64,000 nt of DNA, taken from NCBI RefSeq assembly GCF_000474745.1, contig NZ_ASJR01000008.1:55870-119869 (forward strand). The letters run 5' to 3'. Positions 43,682-52,838 of this stretch are shown here, in pieces; within the stretch, counting starts at the first letter, position 1; the number at the start of each line of letters is the position of its first letter. This DNA comes from Chitinivibrio alkaliphilus ACht1 (GTDB lineage: Bacteria; Fibrobacterota; Chitinivibrionia; Chitinivibrionales; Chitinivibrionaceae). The notes under the pieces are model-generated. The model did no database searches. It was not told where the DNA came from and was given only the letters and a program-made list of their open reading frames with translations. The position numbers and the translations under genes are program-made.

Positions 43682-43710
43682 AATATATGTGAAAAAAAAG
43701 TAGGTGTCAA
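43682..43710 (-). promoter_or_regulatory. Sigma70 promoter for tRNA-tilS
   Basis: Minus strand TTGACA (43710-43705, perfect), a 17-base spacer and TATATT (43687-43682). The expected start of transcription is about ten bases before the tRNA 5' end. No terminator between tRNA and tilS is apparent. Confidence 0.7.
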
Positions 43711-43767
43711 TGTTTTTAATAAAATTGCAATCATATATTTACAAGGGTCTCCTTAGAAAGGTGTGCC

Positions 43768-44655
43768 ATGGTTTGCAAGATTATCCTTATGTCTGTTTGT
43801 TTTTTTGTCTATTGTATAGCGGCTGATGAGCCCTATGATACCGCCCGTGTACCTGAAGGGTATGTTAAGGTGGAGGAACCTCTATTTAAACCCTTTATTG
43901 AACGCTATATTCTCGATGAGATTCGCGATATGCGTAATGATCAGGAACGGTTTAAGGCTGAGGTATCTCACCAGGTTGCACAAGCCAGAATAGAGGCAAC
44001 TGATCGATCTGTACGGTATACCACGGACACTGTGAATAATATCTTTTTTATTATCACTGCAGCAGGATCTCTTTTGGTCATTGTTGGATGGCGCTCTCTG
44101 AGTGATATTAAGGAAAAGGTGGAAGGTATTGTGGAGAGCAAGATTGCCGGCATTACCGATACGTATCAAGAACGACTGAATATTCTTGAAGCGAAGGCGC
44201 AAAAACGGGCTGATCAGATAATTGATGCACAAGAGGAAATCTCCCGTACCAATACTATTCACTCACTGTGGATGCGTGCTAATCTTGATACAAACCTACA
44301 GAACAAGATTGCTATTCTTGATAAGATATTAGAGTTTAATCCCAATGATATTGAAGCAACAACCCATAAAGCGGATGCTGTTCTTGAGTTGGGTGAGAGC
44401 GAATGGGCTTTAAACTTAAGCAATACTGCCATTAAAAAGGATGGGAATTATGGATACGCCTATTGGCAGCGCGGGTGTGCCTATGCAGAATTGGGTGATA
44501 AGGAACACGCCCTGGCAGATATTAAGACAGCCCTTGAAAAATCTCCCGACCTTCGCACTGAATTGCTGAATGAACAATCTTTTACTCTTCTCCGCGATGA
44601 AGAGGAGTTTCAAGATTTGGTTGGTTCGTACGATTCTGATAATAGTATTTCCTAA
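43768..44655 (+). CDS. Exported membrane protein with coiled coil and TPR repeats
   Basis: 295 residues. Signal peptide (CKIILMSVCFFVYCIAA), a charged helix (~55-85), a membrane segment at ~90-110 (NIFFIITAAGSLLVIVGW), a coiled coil (~115-165), then two or three TPR units (NKIAILDKILEFNPNDIEAT, YAYWQRGCAYAELGDKEHAL, DIKTALEKSPDLRTE). TPRs usually carry protein-protein contacts. The topology would put TPRs in the cytoplasm if the N-terminal segment stays as an anchor. Partner unknown. Confidence 0.68.
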   Translation: MVCKIILMSVCFFVYCIAADEPYDTARVPEGYVKVEEPLFKPFIERYILDEIRDMRNDQERFKAEVSHQVAQARIEATDRSVRYTTDTVNNIFFIITAAGSLLVIVGWRSLSDIKEKVEGIVESKIAGITDTYQERLNILEAKAQKRADQIIDAQEEISRTNTIHSLWMRANLDTNLQNKIAILDKILEFNPNDIEATTHKADAVLELGESEWALNLSNTAIKKDGNYGYAYWQRGCAYAELGDKEHALADIKTALEKSPDLRTELLNEQSFTLLRDEEEFQDLVGSYDSDNSIS

Positions 44656-44766
44656 GGATATACTGACCGTACGGAGCACAAAAAGAGAGGATAATGAAAA
44701 AAAAAGTTAGCCTCTCCTAATCTGTGTTATATATTCCAGTCAATGTGAGGCTCTTATAGTGAATGT

Positions 44767-45117
44767 GTGATGATTCATAGACGGAACAACAGGTTGATAC
44801 TTCTATTGTTACTCGTCTACTCTACAACTATTTCGGCAGATTGGTTCCTGTATTGTCCTGATCACACGCCGCTCATTGTATCTCAAGAATGTCAGGAAGA
44901 TTATTGTGATAGTGATGACGAAACGGGGCATCTTGAGTTATTCTGTACGATTTGTGTTGTAAGTACTTCCCATGGATCGTATGTCGGGGAATCAGTATTT
45001 TCTCTGTTTCTCGTGTGGACGACCAGAGTGCTGTATATAGAAACGTCTATTGTAAGAGGTTTCTATACGGTGCTTACTGCAGGGCGTTCTCCTCCTGCGT
45101 CGGTGTTTTTTTGTTGA
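44767..45117 (+). CDS. Small exported Cys-rich protein of a metal-uptake locus
   Basis: 116 residues. Signal peptide MMIHRRNNRLILLLLLVYSTTISA, then CPDHTPLIVSQECQEDYCD and FCTICVVSTSHGS: six Cys with His and Asp, a plausible metal site. A hydrophobic segment (SVFSLFLVWTTRVLYI) follows and the end reads AGRSPPASVFFC, loosely like DUF2946 proteins that travel with metal genes. It precedes an outer-membrane barrel and znuACB-like genes on the same strand. Metal binding is inference. Confidence 0.55.
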   Translation: MMIHRRNNRLILLLLLVYSTTISADWFLYCPDHTPLIVSQECQEDYCDSDDETGHLELFCTICVVSTSHGSYVGESVFSLFLVWTTRVLYIETSIVRGFYTVLTAGRSPPASVFFC

Positions 45118-45161
45118 ATAGATACTGACATAAATTCGTCCATAATTAGAAGGAGAAAAAA

Positions 45162-46277
45162 ATGAGAAAAAGTATAATCCTATTTCTTTTTGTATTGGGT
45201 CGACTTTCAATACCAGCCTTTGCTGAGATGACTCCGGCCATGAATATCGGCCTTGGGGTTGATATGGTGATGGAAGCCCCCCTTGAGGAGCCCCGCGACG
45301 GTGAGTTTAAGGTGCGAGCCTTTGAGCTGAATTTTGGAGCACCCGTAGACCCGTACTTTGACGCCCTTGTGACTGTTGGGTGGCATGATGATGAATTTGA
45401 CCTTGAGGAAGCATGGGTTTCGTCTAACCTTCCTTTTAATACAAAGGTGCAGTTTGGACGGGAGTTTCTTCCCTTCGGCTACCTGAACCGCGTGCATGAA
45501 CACGATTTTCCCCAGATTGATCATCCCTATGTTATTGAGGGGTTGACCACAGACCATGGGATGATCGGTGATGGGGGACATCTTGAATACCTGTTTCCCT
45601 TTATAAATCCCACCCTTACTTTGAATCTTGGGGTGTATCAGCAGATTCACCACAGTGTGGGGCGTCGTATGAATGGAACTCCCCTTATGGGGCGTTTACA
45701 GTCGTATATGCAGTCCATGGACGGAAGACACGAGATTCTGTACGGTGCATCCTATCTGGGAACCACGGGAGACCGAGATTTTCTTTCCGGTCGTGATGGC
45801 GATCGGCGTGGTATTGGCCGAATAGACAATATGTTTAGCCTGGATGCGAAGTATAAGTTCTCTCCCGGGGGGGCCACCTATCGCGGTCTGACCATTGGTG
45901 CGGAGTATCTTATGATTGACTATTCTGCCAATGAGGACAATGACCATTATGATTTACTTGATGGTAACGGTCTTGATGGTGATGAGGGCTTTTATGTATA
46001 CGCCGGATGGAATTTCAACCGCTTCTGGGGTGTGGGATATCGCTTTGACAATAGCGACCCGCTACTTGACGGCCTGGGTGATCGCGGAATGGCCCGGAAA
46101 GAGACTACCAGTGATAAAATTATTGCTCACTCGGTGTATGGAGAGTGGCGTGCCACGGAATTTTCCCGCCTGCGTCTGCAGTATAAGGCCGTGGATGAGC
46201 CCGGTAAGGATGTTGAACATATTGCAATGCTCCAAGGTGTATTTTTCCTCGGTTGGCACCCCCCTCACAGATTCTAA
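45162..46277 (+). CDS. Outer-membrane porin-like protein of the metal-uptake locus
   Basis: 371 residues. Signal peptide SIILFLFVLGRLSIPAFA, then a porin-like barrel: FDALVTVGWHDDEFDLEEAW, VQFGREFLPFGYLNRVHEH (a phosphate-porin style segment), PTLTLNLGVYQQIHH, GLTIGAEYLMIDYS, FYVYAGWNFNRFWGVGYRFD, and a final strand set ending HPPHRF. His/Asp-rich external segments (RVHEHDFPQIDHP) could concentrate metal. It lies between the small Cys-rich gene and the ABC transporter, so a role in passing Zn2+ or Mn2+ across the outer membrane is likely but inferred. Confidence 0.68.
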   Translation: MRKSIILFLFVLGRLSIPAFAEMTPAMNIGLGVDMVMEAPLEEPRDGEFKVRAFELNFGAPVDPYFDALVTVGWHDDEFDLEEAWVSSNLPFNTKVQFGREFLPFGYLNRVHEHDFPQIDHPYVIEGLTTDHGMIGDGGHLEYLFPFINPTLTLNLGVYQQIHHSVGRRMNGTPLMGRLQSYMQSMDGRHEILYGASYLGTTGDRDFLSGRDGDRRGIGRIDNMFSLDAKYKFSPGGATYRGLTIGAEYLMIDYSANEDNDHYDLLDGNGLDGDEGFYVYAGWNFNRFWGVGYRFDNSDPLLDGLGDRGMARKETTSDKIIAHSVYGEWRATEFSRLRLQYKAVDEPGKDVEHIAMLQGVFFLGWHPPHRF

Positions 46278-46299
46278 CTCATATTGAAAGGATAGTCTT

Positions 46300-47202
46300 A
46301 TGAATTTAAAAAAAACAGCGACCCTTGTATGTATAAGCGCCTTGTCTGTTCTGGCAACGGTACGGGTCACCACGACCACCACAGATTTAAAATGTCTTGT
46401 GGAAAAAATCGGCGGAGATAAGGTGGAGGTAACCTCCCTTGTGCGTCCTCTTCAGGATGCCCATTACCTGGACGCCACCCCAGGGATGGTTATGCGTATC
46501 AGCCGGAGTGATCTTTTTGTGGAAAACGGCTTTGAGCTTGAAATGGGCTGGGTGCCGGAAGTATTGCGGGAAACCCGCAACCGTGATGTTCGCCGTGGCG
46601 GAAAGGGTCATGTGAATGCGTCACGGGGGATTCAGGCCATACAGGTACCCGATTCTCCCTCACGGGATCAGGGGGATGTTCATCCTTCGGGAAACCCCCA
46701 CTACACCCTTGAGCCGGTGGTGACTCAGCAGGCGGCCCGCAATATTGCTGACGGGCTGATCCGGGTGGATGAGGCCAATGCTGCCTTTTACCTGGCCAAT
46801 CTTGATGCGTATATTGAAGAAAGTAACGCCCTTGTGGAAAAATGGCAGGAGAAATTTTCAGAGCTGGAAGGCACCGGGGTGATTAAATTTCACAGCCATT
46901 TTGACTATATGCTCAAAAAGCTGGGACTTCGTATAGTAGACGCCATTGAACCGTTGCCCGGTCTTGCTCCTTCGGCGGGACATGTGGCGCGTCTTATTTC
47001 ACGGTATGATGAAAACTCCGTGGGTGTTGTTATTATGGAGCCCTGGCATGATGAGCGGGTGGCCCGGCAAGTGGCAGAGGGTATCGGCGTGGAGCTTCTT
47101 GTCCTTGATCCTGCCGTGGGAGCCAGTGAGGATACTCCCTGTATTCTTGCCCTTTTTGAACACAATGCACATCGAGTATATCGTGCCCTTGGAGGTGAGT
47201 AA
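46300..47202 (+). CDS. Zn/Mn ABC transporter substrate-binding protein (ZnuA-like)
   Basis: 300 residues, cluster A-I binding protein with a signal peptide. Likely ligands: His55 (LQDAHYLDA), His134 (SGNPHYTLEP), His198/His200 (IKFHSHFDY) and Asp270 (LVLDPAVG). It lacks the long His-rich loop of E. coli ZnuA and belongs to the subgroup with 'DAHY...PGMVMRISRSDLFVENG', so Zn versus Mn is unsettled. First of three overlapping transporter genes. Confidence 0.85.
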   Translation: MNLKKTATLVCISALSVLATVRVTTTTTDLKCLVEKIGGDKVEVTSLVRPLQDAHYLDATPGMVMRISRSDLFVENGFELEMGWVPEVLRETRNRDVRRGGKGHVNASRGIQAIQVPDSPSRDQGDVHPSGNPHYTLEPVVTQQAARNIADGLIRVDEANAAFYLANLDAYIEESNALVEKWQEKFSELEGTGVIKFHSHFDYMLKKLGLRIVDAIEPLPGLAPSAGHVARLISRYDENSVGVVIMEPWHDERVARQVAEGIGVELLVLDPAVGASEDTPCILALFEHNAHRVYRALGGE

Positions 47203-47963
47203 TGGCACTGCTTTCATATACAGATGTTACCCTGGGATATGGTGCGCGCACCATTCTTGAGAAGGTGAATCTCTGTGTTGAACAGGGTGATTTCTTTGGA
47301 CTTGTCGGCCCGAATGGGGCCGGCAAGTCCACTTTGATAAAATCTATGCTGGGTCTTTTAAAGGCACAATCCGGGAAAATCCTTTGGAATCCGGAAACGG
47401 TGCAGAAAGGCTATGTTCCCCAGCGGGAGAATATCGACCCCATCTGGCCCATGCGGGTGCGGGACATATTGCGTTTAACCCACTGTTCTCTTCGGGGGCC
47501 CTTTCATAGGCATCGCGGTGAGGACTCCCGGGTAATGGAGGAGATGGAGCGTATTGGAATAGCTCATCTTGCCAACCAAACCCTGGATACCTTATCGGGA
47601 GGGGAGCTTCAGCGACTGCTCCTTGCCCGGGCCCTTATTACAGACCCGCAGGTCCTTATCCTTGACGAGCCCACGGCGGCCATGGATCTGGTTTCATCAA
47701 ACCGCTTTCTTTCTCTCATTAACACCCTCCACGAAGAACGGAACATGACCGTGATTATTGTCACCCACGATCTTCCCTCCCTCGTACACCGGGCTCATCG
47801 TATTGGAATTATTCAGGATGGACAGCTGCATAGCGGTACTACCCGTGAGATGATTACCTCAGAAAAGCTGAGTGAAATTTATCAGGAAAACCTTGCGGTT
47901 TCCACCATTGACGGACGGACAATTATTTATTCGCAGGAAGAAACACAAGGAGTGGTGTCATGA
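47202..47963 (+). CDS. Zn/Mn ABC transporter ATPase (ZnuC-like)
   Basis: 253 residues. Walker A LVGPNGAGKSTLIKS, signature LSGGELQRLLLARAL, Walker B VLILDEPTAAMD and the switch His in IIVTHDLPSL. It energises uptake with the adjacent permease and binding protein. The start overlaps the binding-protein stop by one base and its end overlaps the permease by four. Confidence 0.9.
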   Translation: MALLSYTDVTLGYGARTILEKVNLCVEQGDFFGLVGPNGAGKSTLIKSMLGLLKAQSGKILWNPETVQKGYVPQRENIDPIWPMRVRDILRLTHCSLRGPFHRHRGEDSRVMEEMERIGIAHLANQTLDTLSGGELQRLLLARALITDPQVLILDEPTAAMDLVSSNRFLSLINTLHEERNMTVIIVTHDLPSLVHRAHRIGIIQDGQLHSGTTREMITSEKLSEIYQENLAVSTIDGRTIIYSQEETQGVVS

Positions 47964-48835
47964 TTGCTGAACTTATTGAAATGTTTTCATACCCCTTTAT
48001 GCGTCACTCCCTTCTTGTAGGGGTTTTTGGCGGAGGACTCCTTGCATTTTTGGGTATTTTTGTGCACCTGCGGCGCATAGTCTTTCTCGGTGCTGCCCTT
48101 CCCCAGATTATTGCCATGGGTATAGCCGCGGCGGTTTTTGTTTCTGTGCCGCCCATAATAGGCGCTTTTGTTGGTGGTGGACTGGGTATTCTTCTCCTCT
48201 CCCGCGTGCGTAGTGATAGCCATATCTCAAATGACGGTTGGATTGGTATCGCCTTTGCCGCGGGTGCCTCAGTTGCCATTGTCCTTATTGCCGTATCCCC
48301 CGTGCCCGATGGACATGCCCTGCGTATTTTTGAGGGCAAGGATATTCTCGGAACCTCCTTTGGCGACGCACTGGCGGCCATGATTGCTGCGGGAAGTGTT
48401 GCCCTTATTTTTGCACTTTTCTGGAGTCGACTGGTGATTACCGGCTTTGATTCCACCATGTCGTCAACCCTGGGGATTCGGGTTAATTTCTGGAACGGCC
48501 TCTTTTTTCTCTGCCTCGGGGCAGCCCTTGCCGTGGTAATGAATACTGCGGGAAGCATGTTAGCCTTTAGTATGCTCGTGGGGCCTTCGGCGGCAGCACT
48601 ATTGTTGTTTCGGAACTTCCCCTGTATTGTGATAACAGCAGTTGTTCTTGGAGTTGTAAGTGCGGTTACGGGGCTTACGGCGTCCTATTTTCTTGAGATA
48701 TATCATGATATATCCCTTCCCGGCGGACCAGCCATGGCAACGGCGGCACTTTCAACGGTGATATTCGCGTGGCCCGTGAGTGCCTATATGCGCACAAGGG
48801 CTGTAAAAAAGCAAAAAAGTGATGCCGCTGCATAG
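47960..48835 (+). CDS. Zn/Mn ABC transporter permease (ZnuB-like)
   Basis: 291 residues, eight or nine helices, ABC-3 family. FGGGLLAFLGIFVHLRRIVF, LGAALPQIIAMGIAAAVF, TMSSTLGIRVNFWNGLFF (coupling region), AFSMLVGPSAAALLLFRN, and GGPAMATAALSTVIFAW. It completes the three-gene transporter and converges with the HDOD gene 12 bases downstream. Confidence 0.88.
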   Translation: MIAELIEMFSYPFMRHSLLVGVFGGGLLAFLGIFVHLRRIVFLGAALPQIIAMGIAAAVFVSVPPIIGAFVGGGLGILLLSRVRSDSHISNDGWIGIAFAAGASVAIVLIAVSPVPDGHALRIFEGKDILGTSFGDALAAMIAAGSVALIFALFWSRLVITGFDSTMSSTLGIRVNFWNGLFFLCLGAALAVVMNTAGSMLAFSMLVGPSAAALLLFRNFPCIVITAVVLGVVSAVTGLTASYFLEIYHDISLPGGPAMATAALSTVIFAWPVSAYMRTRAVKKQKSDAAA

Positions 48836-48847
48836 ACGGGGATGGCC

Positions 48848-50929
48848 TTATTTTCCCTGTGTTTTTTGCAAAAGCTCAGCTGTACTTTCGTAGCGGGTGA
48901 GCTTTTGCTGTATTTCCTGAGGAAGAGTGGTCTCCTTGTTTTGTATACAGAGAAGAATACCTCCCCCTAATTGGCTAAGGGAGCTATGAATTTTCTCAAG
49001 TAAGGATATTACCGCAGGGTGGACTTGTTCAGCAGTGGAAAAATCTACGGCGATATGGCGTGTTTTTTTGAGGAGCATGGCCATAATTTTTTTTATTTCT
49101 TCGCGATTTTCCTTTTCAGCAGTTCCCCCTATCCGCATAAGAACCATGGAAGACTCGATAACCTCTGCAGAAAACTGAAATGCACGGGTTTCTCGAATTG
49201 GTGTATACTCTTCCTTCGGTATCTCTTGCGGAATGAAAGAGAAGGGGTGGCCCATGGCCAGGCTTTCCACGGCAAAAATAAATACACGGAGATCTATTGA
49301 TTCGGGAAGGTATGAGATGGAGTCTTTCTGCGGCAGATCAGCGGAGTGTTTGTGAAGAATAACCATGGGGATAGGGTCTTCTTGTTTGGTTATATGGGAT
49401 ATATAGTGGAGTATTTCCTCTTTTGTACGGGGATGGAGAACAATACACTGTATTGGTGGATCAAAATCACGACATTCTTCCGGAGTGCTGAGTAGGTGTA
49501 CTCTATATCCTTGGGTAATCAAGTAGTTTTCATGGGGTGAATATAGAGAGGCGTGCGAATCAACAAAGGCGATAGATATTTCTTCTTCTGGCGAGTATTC
49601 TGCGACGACATTTTTTATCGAAAGATAGGTACTAAAAAGATCTATTTCATCCGTGATACTCTGGAAAAACGATTCCGTTATTTTTACCGGAATTTTCAAG
49701 GATTCTAATATCTCATTCGGTACGGAAGATACGAATTCATCACACTCTCTTCCAAAGGCTTTGCTTTTGGCTATGACTTCAGAAATCCCAATAATTTGAA
49801 CAAGGTGTGTGTTCGCAGGAGCACCCTTCTTTTCATAGGATGCAAAATGTTCCGCATATTTTATGGTCTCAATAATCTCCTCGGGAAGATTCCACGAATG
49901 AAACAGTTGTACGACCACATCGATGTGCGACATGCCCCAGAGGGCATTTTGAACTGCAATAAAGCTATCACCCTGTTGATTTGTTACTTCAAGACTGTAC
50001 AGCAGATAGGCGGGAAAAAACTCATCGAGAAGAATTATGCCAAAATCGTGCATCAACCCGGCGATAAATGCCGTATCAGGAGGAGAAAGCCCGCTTTTCC
50101 TCGCAATTTTTGCCGCAATAATTGCCGTGGCTAAGGAGTGGAACCAGAAGTGCTCGCGACTAAAGCCGATACTGCGATCTTCATCGGAAAAGAGGTTCAT
50201 GACGGAAAGAGAAATGGCAATATGTTTTGTCTCATCAAAACCAAGGCGTACAATGGCATCTCTGATACTGCTGATCCTTCTTCCAGAGCGGCCATAGGCA
50301 ACTGAGTTTGATACTTTGAGAATATTTGAAACAACCACAGGATCTGCTTCTATTGCCTTTGCAAGATCCTTTGCACCGGTGGTTTCACTTTGGGTTACCT
50401 GCATAACCTTTGCAATTGTAAAGGGAAAGGCAAGGAGGTCTCCAATTCGTTTTACCATGATCTCAATGCGTTGTACCGGTGGTGTTGCACGATTCATGAT
50501 TCGTGTATTATCTTCCAGTTCACCCTTATATTTTTCCTGTGCTTCCACGGAGTGTCCATCAAGATGGGAATGGGAAATAATACCTTTTAATATATCCGTC
50601 GTGAGTGGCCGCTGATAGTAGTTCTTTACGCCGGAGTTTCGAATAAGGTTGAGAGTTATTTCATCGGCATGATCTCCATAGCAGATGATTGGTATTTGAC
50701 GGGTTCGGCGATTTTCTGTCACTTGTCGTATGAGATTAATCTGATCGTTAAGGTACTCCGTAAGCTCAAAAATAAGTGCATGTGGCATTTGTTGAGTAAT
50801 TGATACGTAGGCGGTCTTAAGGTTTTTTACCTCCCGAAAGGTGTACCCGTATGTTTCAAAAATGACTGACAACACTTTTTTTTCATGTGCATCGCTGATA
50901 TATGCTGAGATCATTGGGTTTTTTGCCAT
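48848..50929 (-). CDS. Receiver-HDOD-receiver-STAS signalling protein
   Basis: About 693 residues. Residues 1-125 are a degenerate receiver (ALIFELTEYL lacks the usual Asp; YYQRPL replaces Lys-Pro). Residues ~155-370 are an HDOD domain (LLAFPFTIAKVMQV, ILKVSNSVAYGRSGRRISSI, GLMHDFGIILLDEFF). A second receiver-like fold spans ~455-560. A C-terminal STAS domain (~590-690) includes HIAVDFSTAEQVHPAVIS. HDOD proteins regulate motility and surface behaviour, and STAS domains act in anti-anti-sigma switches. The longer frame starts inside the upstream gene; AGGAA before ATG 50929 decides. Cotranscribed with the PilZ gene. Confidence 0.75.
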   Translation of the reverse strand: MAKNPMISAYISDAHEKKVLSVIFETYGYTFREVKNLKTAYVSITQQMPHALIFELTEYLNDQINLIRQVTENRRTRQIPIICYGDHADEITLNLIRNSGVKNYYQRPLTTDILKGIISHSHLDGHSVEAQEKYKGELEDNTRIMNRATPPVQRIEIMVKRIGDLLAFPFTIAKVMQVTQSETTGAKDLAKAIEADPVVVSNILKVSNSVAYGRSGRRISSIRDAIVRLGFDETKHIAISLSVMNLFSDEDRSIGFSREHFWFHSLATAIIAAKIARKSGLSPPDTAFIAGLMHDFGIILLDEFFPAYLLYSLEVTNQQGDSFIAVQNALWGMSHIDVVVQLFHSWNLPEEIIETIKYAEHFASYEKKGAPANTHLVQIIGISEVIAKSKAFGRECDEFVSSVPNEILESLKIPVKITESFFQSITDEIDLFSTYLSIKNVVAEYSPEEEISIAFVDSHASLYSPHENYLITQGYRVHLLSTPEECRDFDPPIQCIVLHPRTKEEILHYISHITKQEDPIPMVILHKHSADLPQKDSISYLPESIDLRVFIFAVESLAMGHPFSFIPQEIPKEEYTPIRETRAFQFSAEVIESSMVLMRIGGTAEKENREEIKKIMAMLLKKTRHIAVDFSTAEQVHPAVISLLEKIHSSLSQLGGGILLCIQNKETTLPQEIQQKLTRYESTAELLQKTQGK

Positions 50930-50939
50930 CAGAGTATTC

Positions 50940-51656
50940 CTATGAGTTGAGGAGTTCAGCAATGTAGCGATAGATATATTTGAGAGAATCTTGCGACGTA
51001 TCAACAAATTCCATGCAAATTCGTCCCGGAGGGAGGGCGACAATATGTGTTGTCACCACAACCTTAAAATGACGAATGCGTACTTCTATATTCCGAACAA
51101 CCTTGTGTATCTCTAGGGCAACGGCAGTATTGGGTATCTTCGGTGGGAGCAACAGTGCCATACCTCCAGCGGAAATATCTGCGATGGGGAGACGAAGATT
51201 TTGGTTTCGAACGGCTCCGTGAAGAATTGCTGTTGCTCGATCGGTAGGGCTTGGTGTAACTCGAGGGTGAACCCGCTTATTGTTTTTAAAACTATTTTTT
51301 TCAAGCCATTGAAAGAATGTTTTTTCAAAAAGTTCTTCGCTGAAAGGCTTTTTGATAAACCCATTTATGCCAAGGCGAATCATACGTTGCAGGGTATTTT
51401 TGTCTGGTTGGGGCGTGCTGATAAAAATACGGATATGGGCACGTTTTTTGTTGAGCTTAATGTTAAAAATAATATCATCAATAAGCTCGCGATCTGCAGA
51501 GTAGTCGGTGAGATAGTATTCATAGGAGCCAGAAAAAAGAAGGGGTTGTACCATGGGGAGATTTCCAACAATTTTTGGTACTAACCCTTGACTGATAGTA
51601 TAATTTTTAAGATACCCGCATAAGGCACTGTTTGGTTCGTAGATAAGTATTTTCAT
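50940..51656 (-). CDS. Response regulator with PilZ (c-di-GMP-binding) domain
   Basis: 238 residues. Receiver at 1-120: KILIYEPNSALCGYLKNY, likely phosphoacceptor Asp51 (YYLTDYSADRE), FISTPQPDK, INGFIKKPFSEELF with Lys-Pro. PilZ at ~126-235: the RxxxR site KRVHPRV (Arg128, Arg132) and DISAGGMALLL. It links a two-component signal to cyclic di-GMP output. The PilZ motif is near consensus. A strong promoter lies just upstream, and the HDOD gene follows 10 bases later. Confidence 0.88.
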   Translation of the reverse strand: MKILIYEPNSALCGYLKNYTISQGLVPKIVGNLPMVQPLLFSGSYEYYLTDYSADRELIDDIIFNIKLNKKRAHIRIFISTPQPDKNTLQRMIRLGINGFIKKPFSEELFEKTFFQWLEKNSFKNNKRVHPRVTPSPTDRATAILHGAVRNQNLRLPIADISAGGMALLLPPKIPNTAVALEIHKVVRNIEVRIRHFKVVVTTHIVALPPGRICMEFVDTSQDSLKYIYRYIAELLNS

Positions 51657-51676
51657 GGACATACGCCTCCGTGGCG

Positions 51677-51705
51677 AGTATACCATGGATCTTTTCTTTT
51701 TTCAA
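51677..51705 (-). promoter_or_regulatory. Sigma70 promoter for PilZ-HDOD operon
   Basis: Minus strand TTGAAA (51705-51700), a 17-base spacer and TATACT (51682-51677). GGAGG follows and ATG 51656 lies about 20 bases downstream of the -10, so the leader is very short. Confidence 0.7.
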
Positions 51706-51817
51706 GGAGAAACAGGGTGTATATTTCTCTTTGGGGAAAACAAACAGGTAATATGCGTGAAGAAAGTTCATATATTAGTCCCCGTAGTCGTAGATTTGGT
51801 AAAGAAAGGAATGTTCT

Positions 51818-52177
51818 ATGAAGCATCTTGTTTTCGTAGTATTTGTCATGTTTTTTGCATGTACCCAGAGTGTTGAGTATGAAGATCTTGAACATCGCGA
51901 GAGAATCGCCTATGTGCAGGGTGAAGATACGCCCTTTTCAGGTCGTGCCGTTGATTATTTTCCCGATGGATCTGTTCGTGAAGAGGCCTACTATAAAGAC
52001 GGGGTGCTCCACGGAACATGGAAAGCTTTTTCACCTGACGGGACACCGGTCCGGCGTCTCTATTTTAAAGAGGGGGCTCAACATGGTGAGCAGATTTTTT
52101 ATAATGAATCGGGGGATATCTCCTCACGGGCTCATTTTGATCGGGGAGAACTGCAGGATGTTCAAAGTGAAGAGTAG
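51818..52177 (+). CDS. Lipoprotein with MORN-type repeats
   Basis: 119 residues. Lipoprotein signal MKHLVFVVFVMFFACTQS (Cys15). Three MORN_2-type repeats follow: GRAVDYFPDGSVREEAYYKD, GVLHGTWKAFSPDGTPVRRL, KEGAQHGEQIFYNESGDISS. These Tyr/Gly-rich hairpins occur in surface and toxin-linked proteins. AAAGGAA precedes the start. Function unknown. Confidence 0.7.
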   Translation: MKHLVFVVFVMFFACTQSVEYEDLEHRERIAYVQGEDTPFSGRAVDYFPDGSVREEAYYKDGVLHGTWKAFSPDGTPVRRLYFKEGAQHGEQIFYNESGDISSRAHFDRGELQDVQSEE

Positions 52178-52200
52178 TTATGCCGTTGCACGAATCAGGC

Positions 52201-52782
52201 TCAATTCGTTGGTGTTTCACGGAGGTGTAGAACGAAGATAGATTGTTCCGGTGGTCCAGCTTCTTCCCCTGCCAACCCGATGAGTACCGTCCAGAGGGTC
52301 GGTGAGGTTTTCATCCCCGCCATTATGTCGGCTGTATCGCTGTACCAGTTAGGACTTCTCAGATATTTTCCGCCCGAAAAGCATACTCCCCCTCTGCTTT
52401 TGCAGAAAGGCCATACGCTTCTTTGAGAACTCTGGTTTCCCCGTTGAGATACTCAGGATGTACACCTCGAGAAGTATCTTTTGTGACGGGGTCGCCTTGA
52501 AAATGATATGTTGGCTCAGTTCTTCATGGATACTGCGAAGGTGGTAATAGAGAGGAGCATCATACCAGCGTACCATCTTACGAGATTTACTCTCTGTGTG
52601 TAGGAAAAGTTTACCACTTCCTCTGATCCCACGGTGAAGCGTCTCGCGGAATATGGTGAATTCTTTGGGTGCAGAGGGATTCGGTGTGCACGAAGCCCGA
52701 GAAGAGTGTGCGTATAAAATAAAAGAGTTGTTTCAATTGAAAATGCGTATACATAACCGTATCCTTGTAAAGGATGTGTCAT
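52201..52782 (-). pseudogene. Multiply frameshifted remnant of an unrecognised gene
   Basis: Minus-strand coding character continues across three frames. The first part (GYGYVYAFSIETTLLFY) shifts near a poly-A/T stretch to NNSFILYAHSSRASCTPNPS and TLHRGIRGSGKLFLHTESKS, then RKMVRWYDAPLYYHLRSIHE. It shifts again after GSMLFGRK to LRSPNWYSDTADIMAG and GEEAGPPEQSIFVLHLRETP, ending TGA at 52201. No frame alone gives a sensible protein. I do not recognise the family. Decay or two sequencing errors are both possible. Confidence 0.45.
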
Positions 52783-52838
52783 TGTATGTTACTACCAAAA
52801 TAGAAATTTTTCTGCGGTTGTAAGAAAGGATGGTGTGT

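Noticed and set aside
44715..44760. Zur operator (GTTATATATT) before the metal locus
   Set aside because: Only one partial half-site resembles the consensus; the second arm is missing.
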